Below, piece after piece: positions 17,558 to 26,526 of a stretch of 64,000 nucleotides of DNA; the first letter of the stretch is position 1, and each line of letters starts with the position of its first letter. Source of the DNA: Chitinophagales bacterium (lineage in GTDB: Bacteria; Bacteroidota; Bacteroidia; Chitinophagales; Saprospiraceae). The notes under the pieces are model-generated. The model was not told where the DNA came from and did not search any database. It saw nothing but the letters and a program-made list of their open reading frames with translations. The translations under genes were made by a program, and so were the position numbers. The DNA lies in contig JAFLBP010000015.1 in the NCBI GenBank assembly GCA_017303875.1, positions 90,851 through 154,850 of the forward strand. The letters run 5' to 3'.

Positions 17558-18691
17558 ATGAAAAAAATCCTGTCCCTCGTCCTATTCATAGGCATCAGTT
17601 GTCTGGGAAATTTGTTTGCACAAAATCAGCCTCCAGCCAATGCGTTGAACCCGCAACAAAAAAGCATAGTTGCCATTGCTGCCCTGACGGCCAGGGGCGA
17701 TTTGCCAGGCTTGAAAATTGAGTTGAACAAAGGACTGGATGCCGGACTGAGCATTCTCAAAATCAAGGAATGCATCATTCACGCCTATGCGTATTGTGGC
17801 TTTCCACGAAGTATCCGGGGGTTTCAAGCTTTTATGGAAGTGCTTGACGACAGAAAGTCAAGGGGCATAGCGGATATAATGGGTGTAGCAACATCGCCTG
17901 TAAATCAAAATGGCAGCAAATATGAACGCGGTAAAGCCATACTCAACGAACTGGTAAACGCACCGCAGGGGCGTCCGCAACCGGGTTATGCTGTATTTGC
18001 ACCGGTCATTGATACTTTTTTGAAAGAACATTTATTTGCCGATCTTTTTGAGCGCAATGCACTGACTTACGCGGAGCGGGAATTAGTCACAGTTTCCGTG
18101 CTGAGTGTCATTGGCGGAGCGGAGCCGATGTTGCGCAGCCATTTGTCCATTTGCCTGAATGTAGGTTTGAACTCCGAACAACTGATAGATTTCATACAAA
18201 TTATACAAGTCGTTTTGGGTAAAAATGAGGCAGAAAAAGCGGCATTCGTCTTGAATGAAGTCCTTGGGAAAACGGCCATAGTGATCCAGCCGGAGGAGGA
18301 GGCTGCAAAGGCAGCTTTTCCGAAAGGAGAGCAAGTAAACAGCCCATATTTCACGGGAACCGTATGGCTCCAAATGCTGGTCGGCGCCGATACTACTTTT
18401 AATATCAACGCAGGTAATGTCACCTTCGAGCCTGGGGCCAGGACGCACTGGCATGTTCATCCGGGAGGCCAAATACTGTTGGTGACAAGCGGTAACGGGC
18501 GCTATCAGGAGTTTGGGAAGCCCGTGATGAAAATCCAGAAAGGCGATGTTATAAAATGTGATCCGAATGTTAAACACTGGCACGGCGCTGCGCCCGACAG
18601 CGCAATGAGTCATATTGCCATAGGTACAAATCAAAACCGAGGCGCTGTTAAGTGGCTGGAGGCGGTTAAGGAGGAGGAATATCGGCAATGA
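17558..18691 (+). CDS. Carboxymuconolactone decarboxylase-like/cupin fusion, exported
   Basis: A 377-residue protein with a signal peptide (MKKILSLVLFIGISCLGNLFAQ). Two carboxymuconolactone-decarboxylase-like helical domains follow (about residues 30-110 and 140-245), then a C-terminal cupin (about 270-365). The cupin metal site is visible: HWHVHPGGQ and, later, HWHGA. The helical domains have ECIIHAYAYCGFP and EPMLRSHLSICLNVG, close to the usual helix but without the CxxC of AhpD-type peroxidases. Double-CMD plus cupin proteins of this kind are common in Bacteroidota next to esterases and oxidoreductases, and their reaction is mostly unproven. It is the last gene of the AraC-linked operon, 21 bp after the carboxylesterase. 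Confidence 0.85.
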   Translation: MKKILSLVLFIGISCLGNLFAQNQPPANALNPQQKSIVAIAALTARGDLPGLKIELNKGLDAGLSILKIKECIIHAYAYCGFPRSIRGFQAFMEVLDDRKSRGIADIMGVATSPVNQNGSKYERGKAILNELVNAPQGRPQPGYAVFAPVIDTFLKEHLFADLFERNALTYAERELVTVSVLSVIGGAEPMLRSHLSICLNVGLNSEQLIDFIQIIQVVLGKNEAEKAAFVLNEVLGKTAIVIQPEEEAAKAAFPKGEQVNSPYFTGTVWLQMLVGADTTFNINAGNVTFEPGARTHWHVHPGGQILLVTSGNGRYQEFGKPVMKIQKGDVIKCDPNVKHWHGAAPDSAMSHIAIGTNQNRGAVKWLEAVKEEEYRQ

Positions 18692-18749
18692 CCTTTAGGC
18701 TATTGCGGAGCACGGCTGTTGCCCCCTCCAAAAAACTCAAAAAATCAAC

Positions 18750-18757
18750 TACCTTTG
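18750..18757 (+). promoter_or_regulatory. -7 promoter element of the PhnA-like gene
   Basis: TACCTTTG, an exact match to TAnnTTTG, 36 bp before the ATG at 18794. No good -33 element is seen at the right distance. Confidence 0.5.
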
Positions 18758-18793
18758 CGGCCTTCTATCAAACCTTCTAATTGAAAAAGACAA

Positions 18794-19141
18794 ATGTCTG
18801 ATGTAACGCTGTGCCCCAAATGCCATTCCGATCTCACTTGGGAAAATGAAAATCTGATGAGCTGTTCTCAATGCTTTCATGAATGGGATCCCAATGAAGT
18901 TGCCTTAGAAACCACAAGCGAAGCGAGCCTCAAAGTGCTTGACTCCAACGGCAACGAACTCCATGACGGCGATTCAGTAATCGTAATCAAAGACCTGCCC
19001 GTAAAAGGTATGCCCAAACCCGTAAAGGCCGGTACCAAAGTGAAAAATATCCGCCTCACCGACGGCGACCACAACATCGACTGTAAAATTGAAGGATTCG
19101 GCTCAATGGGCCTCAAATCCGAATTCGTCAGAAAAGCGTAG
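18794..19141 (+). CDS. yjdM: PhnA/YjdM-type zinc-ribbon protein
   Basis: A 115-residue protein of normal length for the PhnA (YjdM) family. The N-terminal zinc ribbon has two CxxC pairs (LCPKCHSD and SCSQCFHEW). The C-terminal SH3-like domain has the characteristic [22 protein letters not shown], then [12 protein letters not shown] and [12 protein letters not shown]. Despite its old name, the family is not a proven phosphonoacetate hydrolase and its role is unclear. It stands alone behind its own -7 element. It is followed almost at once by a repeat-rich hairpin region starting 6 bp after the stop. Confidence 0.92.
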   Translation: MSDVTLCPKCHSDLTWENENLMSCSQCFHEWDPNEVALETTSEASLKVLDSNGNELHDGDSVIVIKDLPVKGMPKPVKAGTKVKNIRLTDGDHNIDCKIEGFGSMGLKSEFVRKA

Positions 19142-19147
19142 TGAAGT

Positions 19148-19276
19148 AACGATGAATGATGAATGATTTTGGATGCTTGATTTTTGATTTTTAAAGAATC
19201 AAATTGTTGATAATCAACACATTGGGCCACATAATTCAAAATCAAGCATTCAAAATCCAAAATTAAAAATTATCAT
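19148..19276. repeat. Intergenic hairpin repeat, GATGAATGATGAA family (copy 1)
   Basis: It begins aacGATGAATGATGAATG, then TTTTGGATGCTTGATTTTTGA. A mirrored arm follows at about 19233-19262 (TTCAAAATCAAGCATT, then CAAAATCCAAAA). A small inner palindrome, GTTGATaATCAAC, lies between. The same core words recur at 57655 and 63648. The whole could fold into one long imperfect hairpin after the PhnA-like gene. Confidence 0.7.
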
Positions 19277-19311
19277 AGTCGCCCAACTATTGACGAACCT
19301 TTGGCGTACTT

Positions 19312-19326
19312 TAGGTATCATACCTA
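19312..19326. promoter_or_regulatory. Perfect 15-bp inverted repeat, possible operator
   Basis: TAGGTAT-C-ATACCTA, two exact 7-bp arms around one base, 27 bp before the ATG of the envelope protein at 19354. Its position, where a promoter or leader would lie, fits a repressor site. No regulator gene adjoins it. Confidence 0.35.
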
Positions 19327-19353
19327 TTACGGTATGCTAAAACCTGATCTTAC

Positions 19354-20370
19354 ATGAAACACTTCTTGTTGTTCGTCGCCATTTTATGCACTTCTCCGCT
19401 TGCCGCACAATTGCCTTTTGAATTAAACAAATTGGATGGCCGCTGGTACTCCGGCTCGAAAGAAGCGCCAATTTGTACCCACTGGAATTTTATTTCCGAT
19501 GCGCTGCTCGAAAACCATACTTATGTGCTGAAGGGCAGCGATACCCTCACGCAGTTCCGCGCGCGGGTCTACCAGGAAGCCAATAAAACCATCATGGAAT
19601 ATCGGGAACCTGGTGATAAGGTTCACATGTTTGAACTCAGTTTTGCAGACAAAAATACCTTGTCGTGGCAAAATCAGAACCCCGGCGCCACGCCAACCTG
19701 TTTGTTAATTAATTTTATGACTGTCAATAAATTAGCATATAAAGGGGTAGGCTTTGAGGAGCAAACTTTCCGGCATTCCAAAGGCGCGCCGCTTCAAGTG
19801 GGATTCGGCGTACAGGGCGGCCTGGCGCATCATAATTTAAGGCATCAAAAGATCATGCCGCTACTTGCGCAAGCACCGGCAGCCAGCTTTTCGGAGGGTA
19901 TTCCGGGACAAAATTTTTCATTTTTCCTGAAATTCAAACGCGGCAAATCGCCACTCAGCCTGAACGTGGAAGCGGGAATTCTGCACCTGCGCTACAATGT
20001 CCGCTATGCCATGTCGGCGCCCGGGCAGGTATTTGTTCGGGAAGGGCAGGTGGACTATGCGCACCGCTATGTAGCCGTGCTGCCGGAAGGACGATTCGGC
20101 AAGCGCCAGAACTGGAGCTTTTTTGCCGGTATGATGATGAGCGATAACTACGCAATCAAATACGGCGGCAACCTGTTGGAGCCGTTTACCGGCGCAGAAC
20201 AGAATATCGCGACGCCCAAACCATCCTCCCTGAAAATGGGCTTAAGCCCTGTGCTGGGCATGAGTTGGGGCCCTTCGTTTTTGGCAAAAGGCCCCATTAA
20301 GCCTGCACTGACCCTGCGCATGACGGGGCACCGGGTGTACAGCCTCGGTTTTCGGGTAGATTTTAAATAG
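19354..20370 (+). CDS. Exported protein, DUF6265-like N-terminus plus beta-rich C-terminus
   Basis: A 338-residue protein with a signal peptide MKHFLLFVAILCTSPLAAQ. The first 125 mature residues (LDGRWYSGSK, then YVLKGSDT, then LSWQNQNPG) recall a lipocalin-like or DUF6265-type beta-barrel that begins with a G-x-W motif. The rest has alternating polar and aromatic strands (FSFFLKFKRGKSPLSLNVEAGILHL and similar), ending RVYSLGFRVDFK, which looks like a small outer-membrane barrel. I recognise no enzyme motif. It converges with fabG, 17 bp between ends. Function unknown; an envelope location is the only safe inference. Confidence 0.65.
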   Translation: MKHFLLFVAILCTSPLAAQLPFELNKLDGRWYSGSKEAPICTHWNFISDALLENHTYVLKGSDTLTQFRARVYQEANKTIMEYREPGDKVHMFELSFADKNTLSWQNQNPGATPTCLLINFMTVNKLAYKGVGFEEQTFRHSKGAPLQVGFGVQGGLAHHNLRHQKIMPLLAQAPAASFSEGIPGQNFSFFLKFKRGKSPLSLNVEAGILHLRYNVRYAMSAPGQVFVREGQVDYAHRYVAVLPEGRFGKRQNWSFFAGMMMSDNYAIKYGGNLLEPFTGAEQNIATPKPSSLKMGLSPVLGMSWGPSFLAKGPIKPALTLRMTGHRVYSLGFRVDFK

Positions 20371-20387
20371 GGTAGGGCCGTGGCGTA

Positions 20388-21131
20388 TCAAATCGTCATG
20401 CCGCCGTCTACGCTCAGGGTCGCGCCGTTGATGTACGCCGCGTCGTCGGAGGCCAAAAAGGCGTAGGCGGCGGCGATTTCTTCGGGTTTGCCGAGGCGCT
20501 GCAAAGGCGTTTTTTCGCGCATGCCGGCCAGCACATTTTCTGGTACGGTGCGCATCATATCCGTTTCGATATAGCCGGGCGCGATGGCGTTGGCCGTAAT
20601 GCCTTTTCGGCCCAGTTCGCGCGCCCAGACTTTGGTCATGGCGATCACGCCGGCCTTGGTGGCGGCATAGTTGGTTTGTCCGAAATTACCGTACAGCCCC
20701 ACCACCGAAGAGGCCGAGATGATGCGGCCCCAGTTTTGCGCCTCCATATAGGGCTGTACCGCTTTGGTGCAGTTAAAAACGCCGGTCAGGTTGACCGAAA
20801 TAACCTGATCCCATTGTTCCGAGGTCATTTTTTTCAGCGAAGCATCGCGGGTAATGCCTGCATTATTGACGAGGATATGAATGCCTCCCAGATCGGCATG
20901 AACGGCGGCGGCGGCTTCCGTTACGGCGTCCAGGCTACTGGTATTGACTTTGTAAAAACGGAGGCGGTCGCCGTACTCGCTCCAGCTTTCGCCGAGGGCT
21001 TGCATGGCTGCTTCGTTGAGGTCCCAGATGGCAACAGCGGCGCCCTCTTCGAGGAAGCGGGCTGCGGTGGCCCTGCCGATGCCGCTGGCGCCGCCGGTGA
21101 TGATGGCTACTTTGCCGGAAAGTGCTTGCAT
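20388..21131 (-). CDS. fabG: SDR-family 3-oxoacyl-ACP reductase (FabG-like)
   Basis: A 247-residue short-chain dehydrogenase of exactly FabG length. Seen are the cofactor loop GGASGIG (residues 13-19), NNAG (89-92), the catalytic Ser142, Tyr155 and Lys159 in SSVVGLYGNFGQTNYAATKAG, and PGYIETDM after it. The C-terminus ends in SVDGGMTI as in true FabG. Reaction: NADPH-dependent reduction of a 3-oxoacyl thioester. It lies apart from acyl carrier protein or fabD/fabF genes and is divergent from the symporter-hydrolase, TonB receptor, KAS III-like and acyl-CoA ligase genes. It may therefore serve that pathway rather than bulk lipid synthesis. The ATG at 21131 follows an exact -7 element. Confidence 0.88.
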   Translation of the reverse strand: MQALSGKVAIITGGASGIGRATAARFLEEGAAVAIWDLNEAAMQALGESWSEYGDRLRFYKVNTSSLDAVTEAAAAVHADLGGIHILVNNAGITRDASLKKMTSEQWDQVISVNLTGVFNCTKAVQPYMEAQNWGRIISASSVVGLYGNFGQTNYAATKAGVIAMTKVWARELGRKGITANAIAPGYIETDMMRTVPENVLAGMREKTPLQRLGKPEEIAAAYAFLASDDAAYINGATLSVDGGMTI

Positions 21132-21431
21132 ATTGTGTACTTGAGTGTTAATAAAATTTTGTGGGGCAAAAGTATGGGTGTCTGAAATTGTGTTTTGATA
21201 TTTTGTTTGGGTTTTTAAAATGCCTGGTCTCATCTTTTTAAATTTAATGTAAATAATTGATAATTAGTAAATTAGAGTATTATATTTTATTTAAAGCTGT
21301 TTAAGTCGCAAAAAAGTAATTCAAACAGCCCGTTTACCGACCGGAATGCGAACTTTTACTTTGCTCCTGCAAAAAGGGCCAATCGGCAAACAAAGTTGTT
21401 TTTTGATTGCACTTTACAGAAAAAAATATAG
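21132..21431. other. Divergent intergenic region between fabG and the symporter-hydrolase gene
   Basis: No gene seen. It holds the fabG -7 element (minus strand, 21167-21174), an AT-rich block around 21235-21300, and a weak plus-strand -7-like TTACTTTG at 21356-21363. A 14-bp palindrome AAACAA-ag-TTGTTT lies at 21388-21401, just before the symporter start. Confidence 0.5.
21167..21174 (-). promoter_or_regulatory. -7 promoter element of fabG
   Basis: On the minus strand TACTTTTG, exact to TAnnTTTG, 35 bp before the fabG ATG. No -33 TTTG at the usual spacing. Confidence 0.5.
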
Positions 21432-23843
21432 ATGATGCAAAACGACTCCTGGTTCTGGGCAACAACGGCATTGCTGCTGGCATATGCAGCACTGATTTTG
21501 TTCTTTGTGGTGCGGGGCGCGCGTCGCACCCGTTCGCTGAGCGATTATGCCGTGGGCAGCACAGGTTTTTCTCCTGTGATTGTCGGCTTGTCGCTGGCAG
21601 CCTCCATTACCAGTGCCGCTACTTTCATCATTAACCCGGGATTTATTGCCCTGTTTGGCTGGAGCGCTTTTTTAGCCTTTGCCGTAGTGCTGCCCATTGG
21701 CTTGTACCTTTCGCTGATTGTACTCACAAAAAGTTTCCGCCGTTACGGCTCCAGTGTGAAGGCTGTCACGATGGCACAATGGATGGGTGCGCGTTATGAA
21801 AGTAAGGGTTTTGCCTTCTTTTTTGCCGTTTTATCCTTGTTGTTACTCACCTTTATCGTACTCATTTGCGTGGGCATGACCAAGGTGCTGGCGCAGGCGC
21901 TGGGTATGTCGGAAACGCCGGTTTTGATTGGTCTCGTAGTTTTTGTGTTCGGGTATATGATGTTTGGCGGCGCCAATTCGATGGTGTATACGAATACCAT
22001 TCAGGCCCTTGTAATGTTGGTTGTGGCAGTGATGATGCTGGGTTCCGGGTATGAGCATTTCAGCGAGGGCATTCGCGGTTTTTGGGATAAAATTGCGGCC
22101 ATAGATCCCGCCCTGACGCAGTCCTTTAATGCGAGAAGCCCTGTTTCCCGCGATTTTATTGAAGTGGTATTGTGCAATTTTGTGGTCGGCGTGGCGGTTG
22201 TTTGTCAGCCGCATATCATCACCCGTTCCCTGATGTTGCGCTCCGAAAAAGACGTAAATCGCTATTTGTTGGTGGGTATTTTGGCTGAAACCTTATTCTT
22301 TATCGTGGTTTTTACCGGTTTTTATGCCCGCCTGATGTTTCCCGAACTCAAAATTGAAGACGGCAGCGCCTTAAAAATGGACGCCATTACTTCGGCCTAT
22401 GTGGTACGCGAGTTTCCGGTCTGGGCCGGTTTGATTGTTATCCTGGGCCTGATTTCGGCAGGTTTGTCTACCCTGGAGGGCTTGATTCAATCGCTTTCCA
22501 CCACCATCACACAGGATATATTGAAGCCCGTGGCTGGTAGTTTATTCCGTCAGGAGCAGCGCCAGATCTGGATTCAGCGGGGCGTAATTGCGGTGCTGGC
22601 CGTTTTGGCTATTGTTATCTCGAAATGGCAAATGGCCAACCCGACGCTGAGCGTGGGTATTTTTGCCCAAAACGGCGTTTATGCCTTCTTTTCGGCAGCA
22701 TTTGTTCCGGTATTATTGGGCATTTTTACAAAAAACACACCCAAAATTGCACCCATTGCGGCATCGGTTACGGCCATCATCGTGCATTTTGGTACTTATT
22801 ACGGCGGAATGACAACCTATCTTCAAGGCCCCGTGCGCAACCCGGCCGTGGCAGCTACCATGGCCATTCTCAGCGCTCTGGCGGTTGGCTTGATTTTACA
22901 CTTCGCTTTCCGCAAAAAAGCCGTTCCGGTGCTTGCCACCTTTGCTTTGCTGCTCGCGGGCAGCGTTTTTGCCAATGCACAAACCTCACCTATGGACAGC
23001 AGCGAACAGCTTCTTTACGCAACATTGCCGGATGGCAAAAAAATCGCTTATACCGACAGCGGTGCGGGCCCCGAAACGCTTGTTTTTGTACACGGCTTAG
23101 GCAGCAACCACAAAAGCTGGCGCAAAAATATTGCGGTTTTGCAGGAAAAAAACCGCTGCATCAGCCTCGATTTGCCGGGCTACGGGCAGTCGGATAAAGG
23201 CGATTGGGCCTACGATATGCAGTTTTTTGCCCAAAACCTGCATGAACTGCTTGGTGTGCTTCAATTGGAGCAGGTTACCTTGGTCGGACATTCCATGGGC
23301 GGGCAAATTTCCATGCATTTTGCCCTGATGTATCCTGAAAAAGTAAAAAGTTTAGTACTGCTTGCCCCGGCCGGATTTGAAACCTTTACCGAAGCGGAGC
23401 GCGCCTGGTTTGGCGCGGTTTATACCCCCCAACTTTTAAAAGCAACCCCGCCCGAACAGATTCGCAAAAACTTTGCGATGAACTTCGTCAGTTTTCCGGC
23501 CGATGCGGAATTTATGATTGCCGACCGCATGGCCCTGCGCGACTCCGAAGCCTACGATCCCTATTGTGCCATGATTCCGAAATGCGTGATGGGTATGTTG
23601 CAGCAACCCGTTTTTGAACGCCTGCCGGAAATCAAAACCCGAACCCTGGTATTGTACGGCGAACAAGACTACCTCATTCCTAACCGATTCCTGCACAAGC
23701 AATTAAGTACCGCCGAAGTGGCGCGTTCCGGACAGGAGCGCCTGCCCGACAGCCGCCTGCAAATGGTACCCGACGCCGGGCATTTTGTTCAGTGGGAAGG
23801 CGCCGATGCGGTTAATGCCGCCGTGTTGGATTTCATCAAATAA
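21432..23843 (+). CDS. Sodium:solute symporter fused to an alpha/beta hydrolase
   Basis: An 803-residue fusion. Residues 1 to about 495 are a sodium:solute symporter (SSS family) with about 13 hydrophobic segments, for example SLAASITSAATFIINPG near 60 and LISAGLSTLEGLIQSLSTTITQD near 350. Residues 500-520 form a further hydrophobic segment ending FANAQ that looks exactly like a signal peptide. Residues 530-803 are a complete alpha/beta hydrolase: VFVHGLGSNHKSW, nucleophile elbow VGHSMGGQ, acid in YGEQDYLIP, and histidine in DAGHFVQWE. With the usual SSS topology (C-terminus inside), the extra segment would put the hydrolase in the periplasm, perhaps released by signal peptidase. The TonB receptor gene follows after 29 bp. 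No ATG lies at the junction, so two separate genes are unlikely. Confidence 0.88.
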   Translation: MMQNDSWFWATTALLLAYAALILFFVVRGARRTRSLSDYAVGSTGFSPVIVGLSLAASITSAATFIINPGFIALFGWSAFLAFAVVLPIGLYLSLIVLTKSFRRYGSSVKAVTMAQWMGARYESKGFAFFFAVLSLLLLTFIVLICVGMTKVLAQALGMSETPVLIGLVVFVFGYMMFGGANSMVYTNTIQALVMLVVAVMMLGSGYEHFSEGIRGFWDKIAAIDPALTQSFNARSPVSRDFIEVVLCNFVVGVAVVCQPHIITRSLMLRSEKDVNRYLLVGILAETLFFIVVFTGFYARLMFPELKIEDGSALKMDAITSAYVVREFPVWAGLIVILGLISAGLSTLEGLIQSLSTTITQDILKPVAGSLFRQEQRQIWIQRGVIAVLAVLAIVISKWQMANPTLSVGIFAQNGVYAFFSAAFVPVLLGIFTKNTPKIAPIAASVTAIIVHFGTYYGGMTTYLQGPVRNPAVAATMAILSALAVGLILHFAFRKKAVPVLATFALLLAGSVFANAQTSPMDSSEQLLYATLPDGKKIAYTDSGAGPETLVFVHGLGSNHKSWRKNIAVLQEKNRCISLDLPGYGQSDKGDWAYDMQFFAQNLHELLGVLQLEQVTLVGHSMGGQISMHFALMYPEKVKSLVLLAPAGFETFTEAERAWFGAVYTPQLLKATPPEQIRKNFAMNFVSFPADAEFMIADRMALRDSEAYDPYCAMIPKCVMGMLQQPVFERLPEIKTRTLVLYGEQDYLIPNRFLHKQLSTAEVARSGQERLPDSRLQMVPDAGHFVQWEGADAVNAAVLDFIK

Positions 23844-23872
23844 AATCAATTTCACCAATCATTTTCAAAAGT

Positions 23873-26503
23873 ATGAAGCAGTTTTTTACCCTTTTGGTAC
23901 TTCTTCTGACCCTTTCCGCTACTGCTTTTGCACAGCGCGGAACCGTCAGTGGCACCATCACCGATGCCGGCAGCGCAGAGCCGCTGGTGCGCGCATCGGT
24001 ATTTCAGGAAGGTGTCGCCAATGGTGTCTTTTCCGACGCCAAGGGCATGTATTCCATTAGTCTGCCCGCTGGCGAGCAGACCCTCACCGTTTCCTACCTC
24101 GGCTACCGCACCGTGAGTATGAAAGTGACGGTAAATGCCGGCCAGGACAGCAAAATGGACTTAGCCCTCGAAGCGACTTCCCTGCAAGGTGATGAAGTGG
24201 TTGTTTCCGCTTCGCGCCGCGCCGAAAAAATGACCAATGCGCCCGCCACAATTTCCATCATCAATGCACAGGCCTTTAATGAATTGCCCAGTTTTAACGG
24301 TGCGGAACTGCTCGCCCGCCAGCGCGGTGTGGATTATGTGCGTTCCGGTGTTTTGGGTGTTGGCGTCAATATGCGTGGTTTTAATAGCGCATTTAACCCT
24401 AAAAACCTGCAAATCAACGACGGTCGCCTCTCCACCCTCGTCGCTACGGGCCTGCCGCTCGGCGCACTCAGCACCACCGTCAAAGAAGACGTGGAGCGCG
24501 TGGAAGTTGTGCTCGGCCCCTCCTCAGCCCTTTATGGCCCGAATGCCCACAACGGCCTGCTGAATACCATTACCAAAGATCCGCGCACGTATCAGGGCAC
24601 TACGGTAGCCCTCGGCGCCGGTAACCAGAGCGTACTCACCGGCCGTATCCGCCACGCCACAAAAGTGAACGACAAACTGGCGTTCAAAATCAGCGGCGAA
24701 TACACCCAGGGCGAAGAATTTGATTTCACCGACACGGTGTACAGCGTAGCCGGTGGCGTTGAATTTGCCAAATATCCGGAATACCTGCTCAATCGCAAAT
24801 TCAACTCGCTGCGCGGCGAAGCACAGGTGTATTACAGTGTAGGTAAAAAATCGGACATCATCGTCGGTTACGGCGGCTCTAAAAGCAACAATATCGGCAA
24901 CACCAACGCTGGCCGCAACCAAATCCGCGACTGGCTCGTGCAGTGGGGACAAATCCGTTTTGTGTCGCCACGCCTTTATGTAAACCTCTACAATACCTGG
25001 AGCAGCACGGATTCTACCTATGCCATGAACCGCCGCACGCTCAACTACTGGTCGTACAAAAATGCCAAAAATGCCGATGGCACCGCGAAATTCGACGAAG
25101 CAACGGCACGGGCGAAATCCATCGGTACCTTCTGGTTCCCCAACGCCGCATTCCCGAACGGCGGCATTGAACTGGCGCGTGGCGCATTATTCCAGGATAA
25201 ATCCCAGCGTTTGAACGGTGAAGTACAGTACAACAACAGCGCCGGCAAGCTCTTCAACTACATTGTAGGCGTGCAAATGCAGCGCGATGTAGCCAACAGC
25301 AATAACACCTACCTGATTGATAAAGAAGGCGAAATCATCATCAATCAATACGGCGGTTACGCGCAACTCGAACGCCGCTTCGGCAACCTGCGCACCGTAT
25401 TGGCTGCCCGCGCCGATAACCACGACCTCTACGGCTTCAACTTTATTCCCAAAGCCGCTTTGGTGTATACCATTGGCGACAACGGCGCTGCCCGTATTAC
25501 TTATGGCCGCGGTATCTCTGCGCCCACCATCCTCAACCTCTCTGCCAACATCTTCGGCGGTTTGTTGCTGGGTAACGGCGAAGGCTTTACTGTGAAAGAA
25601 GTAGACGTGGTAACGCAAACGGTTGTAAACACTTACGACGTAAGAAAACTGGAAGTAGAGCGTATTCAGACCTTTGAAGTAGGTTATAAAGGCCTGATTG
25701 GCAAGAAGTTATTCTTTGATGCCAACGCGTATTACAACCTGAGCGAAAACTTCCTCAGCCCTTCTGTCAACATCGCTCCTGATCGCGACTTCTTTGATCA
25801 CGACAACAACCCGGCTACAGCTGCCATCCCGCGCATCGTGGGTTATGCCACACAGCGCGGTAGCGAAAACATCGGCAACTTTACCGCTGTTACACCGCTG
25901 ATTGCCACACAACCTACCGGCGAACAAGGCGCCAATACGCTGCTCACCTACGTGAACTTCGGTAATGTAAATACCTACGGCTTTGATGCTTCCTTGTCGT
26001 ATGCCTTTACCTCCGCCCTGCGCGCTACCCTGAACTATTCCTGGTTTGGTTATGAAATTGACAAAACCGACCTGAACAACGATGGTAACCGCGATGGCCG
26101 TGTGGATGTAAACGACCTGCCTATCAATACACCCGCCAACAAGCTCAGCCTTGGCGTGAATTACAGCAGCAAGAAATTCTTCGGCTCTGTTTTCACCCGC
26201 TGGGTAGAATCGTATGATTTCTTCTCCGGTATCAACGTAGCGGCAAAAACCAACGAAAGCCTGATTTACGGCGGTAACCCTGTTATTGAAGGCAAACGCG
26301 TAGGTACCTCTTTCAATAATGGCCCGCTCGGTGGTTTTGTCAATGTTGACCTTTCCCTGGGCTATCGCTTTGGCAAATATCTCACGCTTTCGGGTCAGGT
26401 GACCAACTTGTTCGACAGCGAAGTGCGCGAGTTTGTTGCTTCGCCTGTGATTTCCCGCCTGTTTGCAGTTGAGGCAAAAATTGACCTGCCAGGCATAAAA
26501 TGA
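23873..26503 (+). CDS. TonB-dependent receptor with carboxypeptidase-regulatory-like N-terminus
   Basis: An 876-residue outer membrane receptor. Signal peptide MKQFFTLLVLLLTLSATAFAQ; regulatory-like domain (about residues 22-105, GTVSGTITDAGSAEPL to TVSYLGYRTVSMKV); plug domain (about 115-225) with MRGFNSAFNPKN and VVLGPSSALYGPNAHNGLLNTITK; then a 22-strand-type barrel. A calcium-loop-like DLNNDGNRDGRVDVNDLP lies in a late extracellular loop (about residue 730). The plug resembles the general receptor family rather than SusC, and no SusD is present. Located 29 bp after the symporter-hydrolase gene, it most likely brings that system's substrate across the outer membrane. A mirrored repeat hairpin follows the stop. 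Confidence 0.92.
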   Translation: MKQFFTLLVLLLTLSATAFAQRGTVSGTITDAGSAEPLVRASVFQEGVANGVFSDAKGMYSISLPAGEQTLTVSYLGYRTVSMKVTVNAGQDSKMDLALEATSLQGDEVVVSASRRAEKMTNAPATISIINAQAFNELPSFNGAELLARQRGVDYVRSGVLGVGVNMRGFNSAFNPKNLQINDGRLSTLVATGLPLGALSTTVKEDVERVEVVLGPSSALYGPNAHNGLLNTITKDPRTYQGTTVALGAGNQSVLTGRIRHATKVNDKLAFKISGEYTQGEEFDFTDTVYSVAGGVEFAKYPEYLLNRKFNSLRGEAQVYYSVGKKSDIIVGYGGSKSNNIGNTNAGRNQIRDWLVQWGQIRFVSPRLYVNLYNTWSSTDSTYAMNRRTLNYWSYKNAKNADGTAKFDEATARAKSIGTFWFPNAAFPNGGIELARGALFQDKSQRLNGEVQYNNSAGKLFNYIVGVQMQRDVANSNNTYLIDKEGEIIINQYGGYAQLERRFGNLRTVLAARADNHDLYGFNFIPKAALVYTIGDNGAARITYGRGISAPTILNLSANIFGGLLLGNGEGFTVKEVDVVTQTVVNTYDVRKLEVERIQTFEVGYKGLIGKKLFFDANAYYNLSENFLSPSVNIAPDRDFFDHDNNPATAAIPRIVGYATQRGSENIGNFTAVTPLIATQPTGEQGANTLLTYVNFGNVNTYGFDASLSYAFTSALRATLNYSWFGYEIDKTDLNNDGNRDGRVDVNDLPINTPANKLSLGVNYSSKKFFGSVFTRWVESYDFFSGINVAAKTNESLIYGGNPVIEGKRVGTSFNNGPLGGFVNVDLSLGYRFGKYLTLSGQVTNLFDSEVREFVASPVISRLFAVEAKIDLPGIK

Positions 26504-26526
26504 GTTTTTTTTAGGGTTTAGGCGGG

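Noticed and set aside
22900..23010. Separate start for the hydrolase part of the symporter-hydrolase protein
   Set aside because: No ATG lies before the signal-like segment and the frame is continuous. A GTG near 22930 is possible but has no supporting ribosome-binding site.
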